DNA from: Nocardioides sp. cx-173
Lineage (GTDB): Bacteria > Actinomycetota > Actinomycetes > Propionibacteriales > Nocardioidaceae
Assembly: GCF_021117365.1 (NCBI RefSeq)
Contig: NZ_CP088262.1
Coordinates: 2,313,001 to 2,377,000, forward strand
Reading direction: 5' to 3'
Length of the DNA: 64,000 nucleotides
The notes under the pieces are model-generated. The model saw only the letters and a list, made by a program, of their open reading frames with translations, did no database searches and was not told where the DNA came from. Shown piece by piece: positions 45,554 through 54,723 of this stretch. A program made the position numbers and the translations under genes. Positions within the stretch are counted from its first letter, which is position 1. The number at the start of each line of letters is the position of its first letter.

Positions 45554-45830
45554 GCCGGTAGCGCACCGAGACCGGCGTCGTCGCGATCACCTCGCGGGCG
45601 ACGAGGTCGTGGGCCTCCAGCTCGCGCAGCCGGGCGGAGAGCAGGCGGGCGGAGAGGCCGTCGACGGCCGCCTCGATCTCTCCGAACCGCGTCGCGCCCC
45701 GGCCGAGCGCGAGCATGATCGCGCCGGTCCAGCGGCGTCCCACGAACTCCAGCCCCGCGGTGGCCTCCCGGCAGGTGGCGTCGTCGATCAGGTGGTCCTG
45801 GCGTCGGTTCGTCGGGCTCGTGGAAGTCAC
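45483..45830 (-). CDS. HxlR-family transcriptional regulator
   Basis: A 115-residue winged-helix protein. CREATAGLEFVGRRWTGAIMLAL is the HxlR start with its single conserved cysteine (thiol or aldehyde sensing in some members). FGEIEAAVDGLSARLLSARLRELEAHDLV forms the recognition helix and wing. GTG start. It is divergent from the fused oxidoreductase gene with 64 bases between, and a 13-base palindrome lies there. It is therefore the probable regulator of that enzyme and of itself. Its 3' end overlaps ctaA by 71 bases on the opposite strand. Confidence 0.9.
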   Translation of the reverse strand: MTSTSPTNRRQDHLIDDATCREATAGLEFVGRRWTGAIMLALGRGATRFGEIEAAVDGLSARLLSARLRELEAHDLVAREVIATTPVSVRYRLTPRGRDLLVAMQPLVAYHLRWG

Positions 45831-45843
45831 TTACTCACAGTAA
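45831..45843. promoter_or_regulatory. Candidate HxlR operator
   Basis: TTACT-CAC-AGTAA is a perfect inverted repeat directly upstream of the HxlR start and 51 bases before the fused oxidoreductase start. It is one of the few AT-rich palindromes in this region. Confidence 0.55.
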
Positions 45844-45894
45844 CCCTCTTACCCGCGGTTGGCATCATGCTCCCATCCGGCGGATGCTGGTGGC

Positions 45895-48141
45895 ATGCCC
45901 GACTACGGTCACCCTCTCCGCTTCGGATCCTTCGTCACCCCCTCGGCCGCCTCGCCTCAGCGACCGGTCGAGCTCGCGGTCCTCAGCGAGGAGCTCGGCT
46001 ACGACCTCGCGACGTTCCAGGACCACCCCTATCAGCCGTCCTTCCTCGACACCTGGACGCTGATGTCCTACGCCGCCGCGCGCACCGAGCGCATCCACCT
46101 CGCCGGCAACGTGCTCAACCTGCCCCTGCGCCCACCGGCGGTGCTGGCGAAGTCGGTGGCCAGCCTCGACCTTCTCTCCGGCGGCCGGGTCGCGCTGGGG
46201 CTGGGCGCCGGCGGGTTCTGGGACGCGATCGAGGCCTACGGCGGCACCAGGCTCACCCCCGGTGAGGCCGTGGACGCGGTGGCCGAGGCGATCACGGTCA
46301 TCCGCGGCATCTGGGACACCTCCGACCGCTCGGTGCTCGCCGTCGACGGCGCTCATCACCGGGTGCGCGGCGCCAAGCGCGGGCCGGCGCCGGCGCACGC
46401 GGTGCCGATCTGGCTGGGTGCCCTGAAGCCACGGATGCTGCGCCTGATCGGCCGCGCGGCCGACGGCTGGCTGCCGTCGATGTCGTACCTGCAGCCCGGC
46501 GACCTCGAGCGCGGCATGCGGGTGATCGACGAGGCCGCCCGGGAGGCCGGCCGGGACCCCGCCGAGGTGGTGCGGCTGCTCAACATCGCTCCGGACACCG
46601 CCGCCGACGAGCTGGTGCGTCTCGCCGTCGAGGACGGGGTGAGCACCTTCATCGTGATGGGCGACGACGAGGGCGGGCTGCGCCGCTTCGCGGACGTCTT
46701 CGGCGAGGTGCGCGACCGGGTCGCCGAGGCCCGCGCGGGCGCCGGAGTGCGCGAGCGGGCGCGGGTCCGGGGCGCCACGGCCCTGGCCAGAAGACTGCCG
46801 GGGATCGGCTACGACGACCTGCCGACGGAGCTGGCCGAGCGCGCGGTCGAGCCCGGCGACCCGGCGTACGCCCGCTACACCTCGAGCTACCTGCGCGGCG
46901 GCGCCCCCGGCCTGGTGCTCCGCCCGCGCACCGTCGCCGAGGTGCAGGCCGCGGTCGCCGTCGCCCGTGAGCACCGCGAGCTGCCGCTCGGCGTCCTCAG
47001 CGCCGGGCACGGCATCTCCGGACGCTCGCTCAACCGCGGTGGGCTGGTCATCGACGTCGGCGCGCTCGACACCGTCGAGGTGCTCGACGCCGAGACCGGC
47101 CGGGTCCGGCTCGGGCCGGGTGCCCGGTGGGTCGACGTCGCCCGCACGCTCGCGCCGTACGGGCTCGCGGTCAGCAGCGGCGACTACGGCGGCGTGGGCG
47201 TCGGCGGGCTCGCCACCGCCGGCGGCATCGGCTGGTTCGCGCGCAGCCATGGCTTGACCATCGACCACCTGAGCGCGGTCGAGCTGGTCCTGGCCGACGG
47301 CCGGGTGGTGCGCACCAGCGCCGAGGTGCAGCCCGACCTGTTCTGGGGCGTGCGCGGTGCCGGGGCCAACTTCGGCGTCGCCACCTCCTTCGAGCTCACC
47401 GCCGCCCGGGTCGGCACGATCGCCTTCGCCCAGCTCGCCTTCGATGCCACCGACACCGCGGCCTTCCTAGAGCGGTGGGGACGCGAGATCGAGTCCGCGG
47501 ACCGCAGCGTCACCGGGCAGGTCATCCTCGGTGCGCGGCGGGGCGGGCAGCGGGTCGCGCAGGCGATGCTGGTGGTCGACGCAGGCGACCCCGACACCGT
47601 CGTCGAGCGTCTGCAGCCGATCGCCGAGATCGCCCCGCTGCTGCAGCAGCACGTCGCCCTCACCACCTACGACCAGGTCATGGGCGCGTTCAGCAGCGAC
47701 GCGCCGCAGCAGGGCCGCGGCGAGCCGCACACCCACTCCGGCCTGGCCGATCATCTCTCCCCCGAGCTCGTGGCCGAGATCGCGGACCTGCTCGACGCCG
47801 GCACGTCGTACTTCTTCTCGATCCGTGCCGTCGGCGGCGCGGTCACCGACGTGCCGAGCGAGGCCACGGCGTACGCCGGCCGCAGCGCGGCGTTCTCGCT
47901 CTCCGGCTTCGGCACCGGCCCGGCGTTCGACACGGCCTGGGAGCGGCTCGTCCCCCACCTGTCCGGCAGCTACCTCAGCTTCGAGACCGGCACCGGACCC
48001 CTCTGGCTGGAGCGGGCCTTCCCACCTGCCCACCTCGCCCGGCTGCGCGACCTCAAGCGTCGCTACGACCCCACCGGCCTGTTCCGCGACAACTTCTTCA
48101 TCGACCCTGGGGCCGACGCGGTCGAGGGGCCTGCGGCGTGA
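45895..48141 (+). CDS. Fused LLM-class flavin/F420 oxidoreductase and FAD-binding (BBE-type) oxidoreductase
   Basis: A 748-residue two-enzyme fusion. Residues 1-290 form a luciferase-like TIM barrel (LSEELGYDLATFQDHPY, LAGNVLNLPLRPPAVLAKSV, LLSGGRVALGLGAG) that should use F420 or FMN. From about residue 320 follows a PCMH-type FAD domain (GLVLRPRTVAEVQAAVAVA), with SAGHGISG at 370-377, where H372 is the likely covalent flavin link. The second attachment cysteine of bicovalent BBE enzymes is absent in VSSGDYGGVGVGGL. The BBE C-terminus (RRYDPTGLFRDNFFIDPG) is intact. The ATG at 45895 starts the conserved barrel. The substrate is unknown. The divergent HxlR gene probably controls it. Confidence 0.9.
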   Translation: MPDYGHPLRFGSFVTPSAASPQRPVELAVLSEELGYDLATFQDHPYQPSFLDTWTLMSYAAARTERIHLAGNVLNLPLRPPAVLAKSVASLDLLSGGRVALGLGAGGFWDAIEAYGGTRLTPGEAVDAVAEAITVIRGIWDTSDRSVLAVDGAHHRVRGAKRGPAPAHAVPIWLGALKPRMLRLIGRAADGWLPSMSYLQPGDLERGMRVIDEAAREAGRDPAEVVRLLNIAPDTAADELVRLAVEDGVSTFIVMGDDEGGLRRFADVFGEVRDRVAEARAGAGVRERARVRGATALARRLPGIGYDDLPTELAERAVEPGDPAYARYTSSYLRGGAPGLVLRPRTVAEVQAAVAVAREHRELPLGVLSAGHGISGRSLNRGGLVIDVGALDTVEVLDAETGRVRLGPGARWVDVARTLAPYGLAVSSGDYGGVGVGGLATAGGIGWFARSHGLTIDHLSAVELVLADGRVVRTSAEVQPDLFWGVRGAGANFGVATSFELTAARVGTIAFAQLAFDATDTAAFLERWGREIESADRSVTGQVILGARRGGQRVAQAMLVVDAGDPDTVVERLQPIAEIAPLLQQHVALTTYDQVMGAFSSDAPQQGRGEPHTHSGLADHLSPELVAEIADLLDAGTSYFFSIRAVGGAVTDVPSEATAYAGRSAAFSLSGFGTGPAFDTAWERLVPHLSGSYLSFETGTGPLWLERAFPPAHLARLRDLKRRYDPTGLFRDNFFIDPGADAVEGPAA

Positions 48142-48147
48142 GGTCCT

Positions 48148-48642
48148 CTACGCCGGCGGACGAGACCCGAGGGCGGCCTCCACCACGTCGGGGTTCTCGC
48201 AGGCGCGGGCGAAGGCCGCGATCCGAGCCCGGATCTCGCGGCCCAGCAGCCACCGGCCGATGCGGTCGGCCAGCGGGCTGAGCCACGAGGGTCGACCCGA
48301 CCAGGTGTACTTCCACACCGCGCGGGTGCCGGCGACCCCGTCGCGCTCCTCGGGGGTGAAGCGCCAGCCGCCGCCGAAGGTCGCGAAGAACCACGGTCCC
48401 TTCTCCATCGTCATGCCGACCGAGGTCGGTGGACGGTAGGAGACGTAGCGGCTGATCATCGTCGGCCCGACCCGCGCCTTGGTCAGCGTGCGGACCCCGG
48501 TGCCCGGCCGCTCGGCCTCGATCAGGTGCTGGTGCCGGATGAACGGGTCCCAGCCCAGCCTGACCTCGCCGGTCGTCTGGGAGACGGCGAACGCCGTGTC
48601 GGGCGGCACCCCGACCCACGCGTCTGCGGTGACTTGGGGCAT
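48148..48642 (-). CDS. SRPBCC-family (START-like) protein
   Basis: A 164-residue polyketide-cyclase/dehydrase-type SRPBCC protein with a hydrophobic ligand pocket. VTADAWVGVPPDTAFAVSQ is the usual first strand and helix, [22 protein letters not shown] a central hairpin, and the C-terminal helix is GREIRARIAAFARACE. No catalytic residues can be named. The ATG at 48642 is chosen; another lies four codons upstream. It converges with the fused oxidoreductase gene after 6 bases. Confidence 0.8.
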   Translation of the reverse strand: MPQVTADAWVGVPPDTAFAVSQTTGEVRLGWDPFIRHQHLIEAERPGTGVRTLTKARVGPTMISRYVSYRPPTSVGMTMEKGPWFFATFGGGWRFTPEERDGVAGTRAVWKYTWSGRPSWLSPLADRIGRWLLGREIRARIAAFARACENPDVVEAALGSRPPA

Positions 48643-48717
48643 AGGCGGCAGCATGTCACGCCCGGGCGCGGGCCGACTTCAAGCGGGCCGACCTGGGCGC
48701 CCGGCGACTGGAGGACT

Positions 48718-48732
48718 GAGGACCCGGTCCTC
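48718..48732. terminator. Small hairpin in the 48655-48777 gap
   Basis: GAGGACC and GGTCCTC are perfect 7-base arms (effective loop 3 bases), 45 bases beyond the amidotransferase stop. No T-tract. The rest of this 123-base gap shows no gene I can support. Confidence 0.3.
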
Positions 48733-48777
48733 GTCCGCAGTCCCGGTTCCTGGACCGGCCAGGCTCACGGCGTCCGG

Positions 48778-49728
48778 CTACACCTTCAACCGGTCGACCG
48801 TCCTGGTGATGGTCTCGCCGTCCCTCTCGAGGAACACGATCTCGCCGAACTCCAGCGTCGACCAGTCGTCGGTGCGCTCGGTCAGCGGCTCGGAGGCGAA
48901 GATGACGGACGTCGCCTCCTCGATGCTGCAATCCTCGAAGTCGTAGGTCGTGTCGTCATGCTGGAAGTTTCGACCCGACAACAGGTACATCGGCTCCAAG
49001 AGCATGGAGAGGGCGAAGTCATCGGTGCCCGGGCCGGACTTTCGCAGCTCTCGCCAGTCACCAGCCGGTTCGGTCTCACCCTGGTGGCCGGTTCCGACGT
49101 TGACGCCGATGATTCGGTTCGGGGCGACCAGGGCCATCTTCAGCTTGGTCAGTGCTGGCAGATCGAGATCCTTCATCGCCTGCACGAGGAGGCGCATCAT
49201 CTCCTCGAACGCTCGTTTCACATCCTCGTCGCTGTCGCTCTCGAGCAGGGACAGGAGGAGCACGTAGAGGAACTCCGTGTCCGTGTTGCCCCTCATCTGC
49301 TCCAGGTACTCGTCCTTGCAGTGGCGCAGCAGCTCGCGCTGCAGGAGCTTCCAGTTCGGCAGATCACCGTTCTGCGCGATGATCCACGGGGTTCCTCGGT
49401 AGGAGAAGGGGTGACAGTTCTCGTCGGCCAGCACGGTCTTGGCGTTGTAGTCCGCCGCCCTTACGTGAGCCAGCATGGTGCTGACCTGAAGACTCGGCAC
49501 GATGCCGCCGACGTTGTCGTCGTAGAAGGCAGCCATGGGCCGGTGGTAGAGGAACGGCTCGTCGGGCTTGAGCAGGTGCTCGCTCCACGCTGCGAATCCC
49601 CACCCGGCCAGCTGAAGCTGGGGGTGACGCTCGGGGTCGAGGGCCTGGTTGACAAGACTGTTCTCAGGCTTGAGCAGGAGGTTCTCCAGCGGTACTTCCG
49701 ACCCGATATAGGCGAGGACTCGGCACAT
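48778..49728 (-). CDS. Class II glutamine amidotransferase domain protein
   Basis: A 316-residue Ntn-hydrolase of the YafJ/EgtC-like group. The nucleophile cysteine is residue 2 (MCRVLAYIG) after Met removal. AGWGFAAWSE, LAHVRAADYN, NCHPFSYRGTPWIIAQNGDLPN and RGNTDTEFLYVLLL are the glutaminase-domain blocks. There is no second synthase domain, so the partner substrate is unknown. Codon use is less GC-rich at third positions than in adjacent genes, which suggests transfer. The ATG at 49728 is fixed by the catalytic cysteine. Confidence 0.9.
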   Translation of the reverse strand: MCRVLAYIGSEVPLENLLLKPENSLVNQALDPERHPQLQLAGWGFAAWSEHLLKPDEPFLYHRPMAAFYDDNVGGIVPSLQVSTMLAHVRAADYNAKTVLADENCHPFSYRGTPWIIAQNGDLPNWKLLQRELLRHCKDEYLEQMRGNTDTEFLYVLLLSLLESDSDEDVKRAFEEMMRLLVQAMKDLDLPALTKLKMALVAPNRIIGVNVGTGHQGETEPAGDWRELRKSGPGTDDFALSMLLEPMYLLSGRNFQHDDTTYDFEDCSIEEATSVIFASEPLTERTDDWSTLEFGEIVFLERDGETITRTVDRLKV

Positions 49729-49929
49729 AGGTTTCCTTCACTGATGGGTCTTCGATCCGCGATCGATCGCGGCGCGCGAGTGCCGCTGCGCCGGCGTCGT
49801 GGCGGCAGCTCAACGGTGCTCGTCGTGGACGAACAATCAAGCACGCATCCACGTCCCGAGCAGCATCCCGGCGATGCGGGAAGTGTCACCCACCGCCACT
49901 GGCAGGCGCGTCCAGCCCGACGCGACCCC
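49729..49929. other. 201-base gap without a recognised gene
   Basis: Between the amidotransferase start and the permease stop. Composition is less GC-rich, like the amidotransferase gene, and it should contain that gene's promoter. I see no repeat of the window's palindromic family and no conserved open frame. Confidence 0.5.
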
Positions 49930-51432
49930 CTAGCCCACGTCAGGGCTGGACTCGGGGGCGGGCTGGCTCCGTCCGAGGCGGGAGTGGCGGTAGCCGTACC
50001 CGGCGTAGACGACCAGGCCGATGCCCATCCACGCCAGGAAGCGGACCCAGGTGCCGCCGGTGAGGTTCAGCATCAGGTAGAAGCACAGCAGGACCGAGGC
50101 GGTGGCCACGACGTACACGGCCGGCGTCCGGAAGGACCGGTGCAGCTCCGGTCGGCTACGGCGCAGGATCACGACGCCGACGCTGACCAGCATGAACGCG
50201 AAGAGGGTCCCGATGCTCACCAGGTTGACCAGGGTGGCGAGGTCGACGAAGCCACCGATCAGCGCCACGGCGACGCCCGTGATGATCGTCATGACGTACG
50301 GCGTGCCGAAGCGTGGGTGCACCTTGGCCAGCCCCTTGGGCAGCAGCCCGTCGCGAGCCATGGCGAAGGCGACGCGGGTCTGGCCGAGGATCAGGATCAT
50401 CACCACCACGATCAGCCCGATGCAGGCGCCGATCGAGATCAGCCGGCCCATGAACTCCAACCCGACCGCGTCGAACGCGGTCGCGAGCGGGGCGGGGTCG
50501 CCGGCCTCGATGTCGCGGAAGTTCTGCATGCCGGTGAGGACCAGGCTCACGGCCATGTAGAGCAGGGTCACGATGACGAGGGAGCCGAGGATGCCGCGGG
50601 GCACGTCGCGCTGGGGGTTCTTGGTCTCCTCCGCGGTGGTGGCGACGACGTCGAAGCCGATGAAGGCGAAGAACACGATCGAGGCACCGGCGATCACGCC
50701 GGCGAGACCGTAGACGGCAGGCTCGACCCCCAGCAGCGAGCTGATCAGCGTGACGTCCAGGAAGCCGCCGCTCGCCTCGGGGGTGGGCTCCGAGGGTGGG
50801 ATGAACGGCGTGTAGTTGGCGGCCTTGATGTGGCCCACGCCGAAGATGATGACCACGGCGATGACCAGCAGCTTGACCGCGACGATGACCTGGTTGAGCC
50901 GGCTGGAGAGCTTGATGCCGCCCACCAGGACCGCCGTCACCAGCAGCGAGATCACGACCGCCGGCAGGTCCACCACGCCGTCCGCGGCCGATCCCAGGGC
51001 CTCCGGCACCTCGAGGAACGTGCCGTGGAAGACCTCCTGGAAGTAGCCCGAGAAGCTCGTGCTGAGCGCCGCGGCCCCGATCGTGAACTCCAGCGCCAGG
51101 TCCCACCCGATGATCCAGGCGAGCAGCTCGCCGAACGAGGCGTAGCTAAAGGTGTAGGCGCTCCCGGCGACCGGGAGCGTGGAGGCGAACTCCGCGTAGC
51201 AGAGCGCCGCCAGCCCGCAGGCGAGGCCCGCGATCGCGAAGGAGATGGTGATCGCCGGTCCGGAGTTGGTCTTGGCCACCGTGCCGGTCACCACGAAGAT
51301 CCCGGCACCGATGATGACCCCGACGCCGAAGATCAGCAGGTCCAGGACCCCGAGATCCTTCTTCAGCCGGTGCTCCGGCTCGTCGGTCTCGGCGATGGAC
51401 TGCTCGACCGACTTCGTACGAAAGAGGTCCAT
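49930..51432 (-). CDS. Amino-acid permease (APC superfamily)
   Basis: A 500-residue cationic-amino-acid-transporter-like permease with about twelve to fourteen helices. The polar N-terminus (LFRTKSVEQSIAETDEPEHRLKKDLG) is characteristic of the CAT/YfnA group. GVGVIIGAGIFVVTGTVA is the first unwound helix with the substrate-binding GxG, and FFAFIGFDVVATTAEETKNPQRDVP is the conserved helix 6 region. The exact amino acid is uncertain. The ATG at 51432 is supported by a TACGGT box 6 bases upstream. Confidence 0.93.
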   Translation of the reverse strand: MDLFRTKSVEQSIAETDEPEHRLKKDLGVLDLLIFGVGVIIGAGIFVVTGTVAKTNSGPAITISFAIAGLACGLAALCYAEFASTLPVAGSAYTFSYASFGELLAWIIGWDLALEFTIGAAALSTSFSGYFQEVFHGTFLEVPEALGSAADGVVDLPAVVISLLVTAVLVGGIKLSSRLNQVIVAVKLLVIAVVIIFGVGHIKAANYTPFIPPSEPTPEASGGFLDVTLISSLLGVEPAVYGLAGVIAGASIVFFAFIGFDVVATTAEETKNPQRDVPRGILGSLVIVTLLYMAVSLVLTGMQNFRDIEAGDPAPLATAFDAVGLEFMGRLISIGACIGLIVVVMILILGQTRVAFAMARDGLLPKGLAKVHPRFGTPYVMTIITGVAVALIGGFVDLATLVNLVSIGTLFAFMLVSVGVVILRRSRPELHRSFRTPAVYVVATASVLLCFYLMLNLTGGTWVRFLAWMGIGLVVYAGYGYRHSRLGRSQPAPESSPDVG

Positions 51433-51438
51433 CACAGC

Positions 51439-51444
51439 ACCGTA
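51439..51444 (-). promoter_or_regulatory. Leaderless -10 box (TACGGT) of the permease gene
   Basis: TACGGT on the minus strand is followed by 6 bases and the ATG at 51432. Confidence 0.5.
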
Positions 51445-51493
51445 GTGACGCATGCCACTCCACGCCACCGCGCCGCCACGGCCTCGGCCGGCC

Positions 51494-52450
51494 TCAGATC
51501 TTGAGCAGCGGGTCCAACGCGACGGCGACGAAGAGCAGCGACAGGTAGAGGTTGGAGTGGTGGAACAGCCGCATCGGCTGGATCACGCTCAGGTCCTCGG
51601 TGCCGCGGGCGCGCCGCATCAGCTTGTGGGCCTCGACCAGGAACACGGCGCCGAGGACCGCCGCCGCGATCGGGTAGAACGGCCCGGTGCCGGCCACCGG
51701 CCACAGCAGCAGGGACGTCGCGACCATGACCCAGCTGTAGAGCACGATCTGGCGGCCGACCTCGCGGGCGGGCACCACGACGGGCAGCATGGGCACGTCG
51801 ACGTTGGAGTAGTCCTCGCGGTAGCGCAGGGCCAGCGCCCAGGTGTGCGGCGGCGTCCAGAAGAAGACCACGGCGAACAGGATCACCGGGACCCACGACA
51901 GCTCGCCGGTGACGGCGGTCCAGCCGATGAGCGCCGGGAAGCAGCCGGCCAGTCCGCCCCACACGATGTTCTGCGTCGTGCGGCGCTTGAGGACGATCGT
52001 GTAGACCAGCACGTAGAACGCGTTGGCCCCGAGCGACAGGCCCGCGGACAGCAGGTTGACCTCGGCCACCAGGACGACGGTCGAGAGCACCGCGAGCACG
52101 GTGGCGAAGACCAGGGCGGCGACCGGGCTGACGATGTGGCGCGGCAGCGCGCGGCGCCGGGTCCGACGCATCTGCTCGTCGATGTCGCGGTCGTAGACGC
52201 AGTTGTACGCCGACGCGGAGCCGGCGGAGAGCGCGCCGCCGACGACCGTGGCGAGGACCAGGCGCAGCTCGGGCACGCCCCGCTGGGCGAAGAACATCAC
52301 CGGGACGGTCGTGAGCAGCAGCAGCTCGATGACCCGGGGCTTGGTGAGCCCGACGTAGGCGGCGACGACGTCCTTGAAGGACGGTCGCTTGCTCGGGTCC
52401 ACCCGCTCCGGCTGCTGGGCAGCCGCAGGCGTTTGGCCGACGTAGGTCAC
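51494..52450 (-). CDS. ctaB: Protoheme IX farnesyltransferase (heme O synthase)
   Basis: Adds a farnesyl group to heme B, giving heme O, the substrate of CtaA. The 318-residue protein has about nine helices. LTKPRVIELLLLTTVP opens the prenyltransferase core. NCVYDRDIDEQMRRTRRRALP is the first Asp-rich motif (DxxxD), and WALALRYREDYSNVDVPMLPVV the second. GTG start, with GAGGAT upstream. It is divergent from tkt with 109 bases between. Confidence 0.96.
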   Translation of the reverse strand: MTYVGQTPAAAQQPERVDPSKRPSFKDVVAAYVGLTKPRVIELLLLTTVPVMFFAQRGVPELRLVLATVVGGALSAGSASAYNCVYDRDIDEQMRRTRRRALPRHIVSPVAALVFATVLAVLSTVVLVAEVNLLSAGLSLGANAFYVLVYTIVLKRRTTQNIVWGGLAGCFPALIGWTAVTGELSWVPVILFAVVFFWTPPHTWALALRYREDYSNVDVPMLPVVVPAREVGRQIVLYSWVMVATSLLLWPVAGTGPFYPIAAAVLGAVFLVEAHKLMRRARGTEDLSVIQPMRLFHHSNLYLSLLFVAVALDPLLKI

Positions 52451-52501
52451 GGAGATCCTCGGGAATGGGAAAGGCTGCCTCGGGCAACCGGTGCGAGTGC
52501 G

Positions 52502-52507
52502 AGTCTA
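52502..52507 (-). promoter_or_regulatory. -10 box (TAGACT) of ctaB
   Basis: TAGACT on the minus strand, about 51 bases before the ctaB GTG. This gives a leadered transcript, unlike most boxes listed here. Confidence 0.4.
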
Positions 52508-52521
52508 ACGCCTCGCCTGAG

Positions 52522-52527
52522 TAGGCT
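52522..52527 (+). promoter_or_regulatory. -10 box (TAGGCT) of the pentose-phosphate operon
   Basis: TAGGCT 32 bases before the tkt GTG. A Shine-Dalgarno sequence (GGAGAGGA, 52547-52554) lies between, so this operon mRNA has a short leader. Confidence 0.5.
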
Positions 52528-52559
52528 CGGACTGGCGCAACCCCCCGGAGAGGAACGAC

Positions 52560-54686
52560 GTGACGACACGCACAGGGCTGGACTGGAACGAGATCGACGA
52601 CAAGGCGGTCGACACCGCCCGAGTGCTGGCCATGGATGCGGTGCAGAAGGTCGGCAACGGCCACCCCGGCACGGCGATGAGCCTCGCACCAGCGGCGTAC
52701 CTGCTCTTCCAGAAGGTGATGCGTCACAACCCGGCCGACCCGGCGTGGCCGGGACGCGACCGCTTCGTCCTGTCGTGCGGCCACAGCTCCATCACCCTCT
52801 ACACCCAGCTCTTCCTGGGTGGCTTCGGCCTCGAGATCGAGGACCTGATGGCGCTGCGCACCTGGGGCAGCAAGACCCCGGGCCACCCCGAGCACGGCCA
52901 CACCGCGGGCGTGGAGACGACCACCGGCCCGCTCGGCCAGGGCGTCGCCAACGCGGTCGGCATGGCGATGGCCGCCCGCCGCGAGCGTGGGCTCCTCGAT
53001 CCCAACGCGGCCGAGGGCGAGTCGCCCTTCGACCACCACGTCTACGCGATCTGCTCCGACGGCGACCTGGAGGAGGGGGTCAGCGCCGAGGCCTCCTCGA
53101 TCGCCGGCACCCAGCAGCTCGGCAACCTCACGGTGATCTACGACGCCAACCGGATCTCCATCGAGGGCGACACCGACGTGGCGTTCACCGAGGACGTCGC
53201 CAAGCGCTACGAGGCCTACGGCTGGCACGTCCAGACCGTCGACTGGACCCAGGACGCCACGACGTACGTCGAGGACGTGCCGCAGCTGTACCGCGCGATC
53301 GTCAAGGCCGACGAGGTCACCGACCGGCCGAGCCTGATCGTGCTGCGCACCGTGATCGCCTGGCCGGCACCCAAAGCGCAGGGCACCGGCAAGGCCCACG
53401 GCTCCGCGCTCGGCGACGACGAGGTCGCCGCCACCAAGGAGATCCTGGGCTTCGACCCGACGCTGAAGTTCGAGGTGCCGCCCGCGGTGCTCGAGCACAC
53501 GCGCAGCCTCGTGGAGCGCGGCCGCGCCGCCGAGGCCGCCTGGCACGAGGACTTCAAGCGCTGGACGAGGAAGCCGTCCGCGGACGTCGACCTCTACGAG
53601 CGGCTGCAGACCCGCACGCTGCCCGCCGGCTGGGCCGACGACCTGCCGACGTTCCCCGCCGACCCGAAGGGGATGGCGACCCGCAAGGCCTCGGGCGCGG
53701 CCATCAACGCGATCGCCGGCCGGGTGCCGGAGCTCTGGGGCGGCTCGGCCGACCTCGCCGAGTCCAACAACACCACCATCGAGAACGCGCCCTCCTTCAT
53801 CCCCCAGGACCGCTCGACCGACCAGTGGAAGGGTGACCCGCTCGCCGGCCGAGTGCTGCACTTCGGCATCCGCGAGCACGGCATGGGCGCGATCATGAAC
53901 GGCATCGCGCTGCACGGCGGCACCCGCGTCTTCGGCGGCACGTTCCTGACGTTCTCCGACTACATGCGCGGCGCGGTCCGGCTCGCGGCCCTCATGGGCC
54001 TGCCCGTGACCTACGTGTGGACCCACGACTCGATCGGTCTCGGCGAGGACGGGCCCACGCACCAGCCGATCGAGCACCTGGCCGCGCTGCGCGCGATCCC
54101 GGGCCTGGACGTCGTCCGCCCGGCCGACGCCAACGAGACCACGGCCTGCTGGCAGGCCATCCTGGAGCGCACCGACCGGCCGGCCGGCCTGGCCCTGTCC
54201 CGCCAGAACGTCCCGGTCTTCCCGCGCGGCGAGGACGCCGACGGTCAGCACTGGGCCGACACGAGCAACGTCCGCCGTGGCGGCTACGTCCTGCTGGACA
54301 GCCCCGCCGAGCTGGAGGGCGGCCAGCCCGACGTGGTCCTGATCGGCACCGGCTCCGAGGTCCAGGTCGCCGTCGCGGCGCGCGAGCTCCTCGCCGCCGA
54401 CGGCATCCGGGCGCGGGTGGTCTCCATGCCGTGCCTGGAGTGGTTCGAGGAGCAGGACATGGCCTACCGCGAGACCGTCATCCCCCCGACCGTGAAGGCC
54501 CGTGTCTCGGTCGAGGCCGGCGTCAAGCAGGGCTGGCGCGAGCTGGTCGGCGACCACGGCCGGATCCTGTCGATCGACACCTACGGGGCCTCGGCGGACT
54601 TCCAGCGCATCTACACCGAGTACGGCATCACCGGCGAGGCCATGGCCAACGCGGCCCGCGACAGCATCCGGACCGTCACCGGCTGA
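52560..54686 (+). CDS. tkt: Transketolase
   Basis: ThDP enzyme of the non-oxidative pentose-phosphate pathway. The 708-residue protein has [15 protein letters not shown] near residue 30, [24 protein letters not shown] near residue 115, the ThDP/Mg motif [14 protein letters not shown] near residue 165 ending in YDANRIS, and the second-domain blocks [19 protein letters not shown] and [23 protein letters not shown] start with GGAGAGGA 5 bases upstream. It opens the operon tkt-tal-pgi-zwf-opcA-pgl. Confidence 0.97.
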   Translation: MTTRTGLDWNEIDDKAVDTARVLAMDAVQKVGNGHPGTAMSLAPAAYLLFQKVMRHNPADPAWPGRDRFVLSCGHSSITLYTQLFLGGFGLEIEDLMALRTWGSKTPGHPEHGHTAGVETTTGPLGQGVANAVGMAMAARRERGLLDPNAAEGESPFDHHVYAICSDGDLEEGVSAEASSIAGTQQLGNLTVIYDANRISIEGDTDVAFTEDVAKRYEAYGWHVQTVDWTQDATTYVEDVPQLYRAIVKADEVTDRPSLIVLRTVIAWPAPKAQGTGKAHGSALGDDEVAATKEILGFDPTLKFEVPPAVLEHTRSLVERGRAAEAAWHEDFKRWTRKPSADVDLYERLQTRTLPAGWADDLPTFPADPKGMATRKASGAAINAIAGRVPELWGGSADLAESNNTTIENAPSFIPQDRSTDQWKGDPLAGRVLHFGIREHGMGAIMNGIALHGGTRVFGGTFLTFSDYMRGAVRLAALMGLPVTYVWTHDSIGLGEDGPTHQPIEHLAALRAIPGLDVVRPADANETTACWQAILERTDRPAGLALSRQNVPVFPRGEDADGQHWADTSNVRRGGYVLLDSPAELEGGQPDVVLIGTGSEVQVAVAARELLAADGIRARVVSMPCLEWFEEQDMAYRETVIPPTVKARVSVEAGVKQGWRELVGDHGRILSIDTYGASADFQRIYTEYGITGEAMANAARDSIRTVTG

Positions 54687-54723
54687 CGATCCTCCGGCAC
54701 CACCGACGAGCACAGGAGCAACC

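Noticed and set aside
48655..48720. Plus-strand sequence ending in RADFKRADLGARRLED and a stop, like the end of a lost gene
   Set aside because: No start, no motif and only about 20 codons. It could be a remnant, but nothing confirms it.
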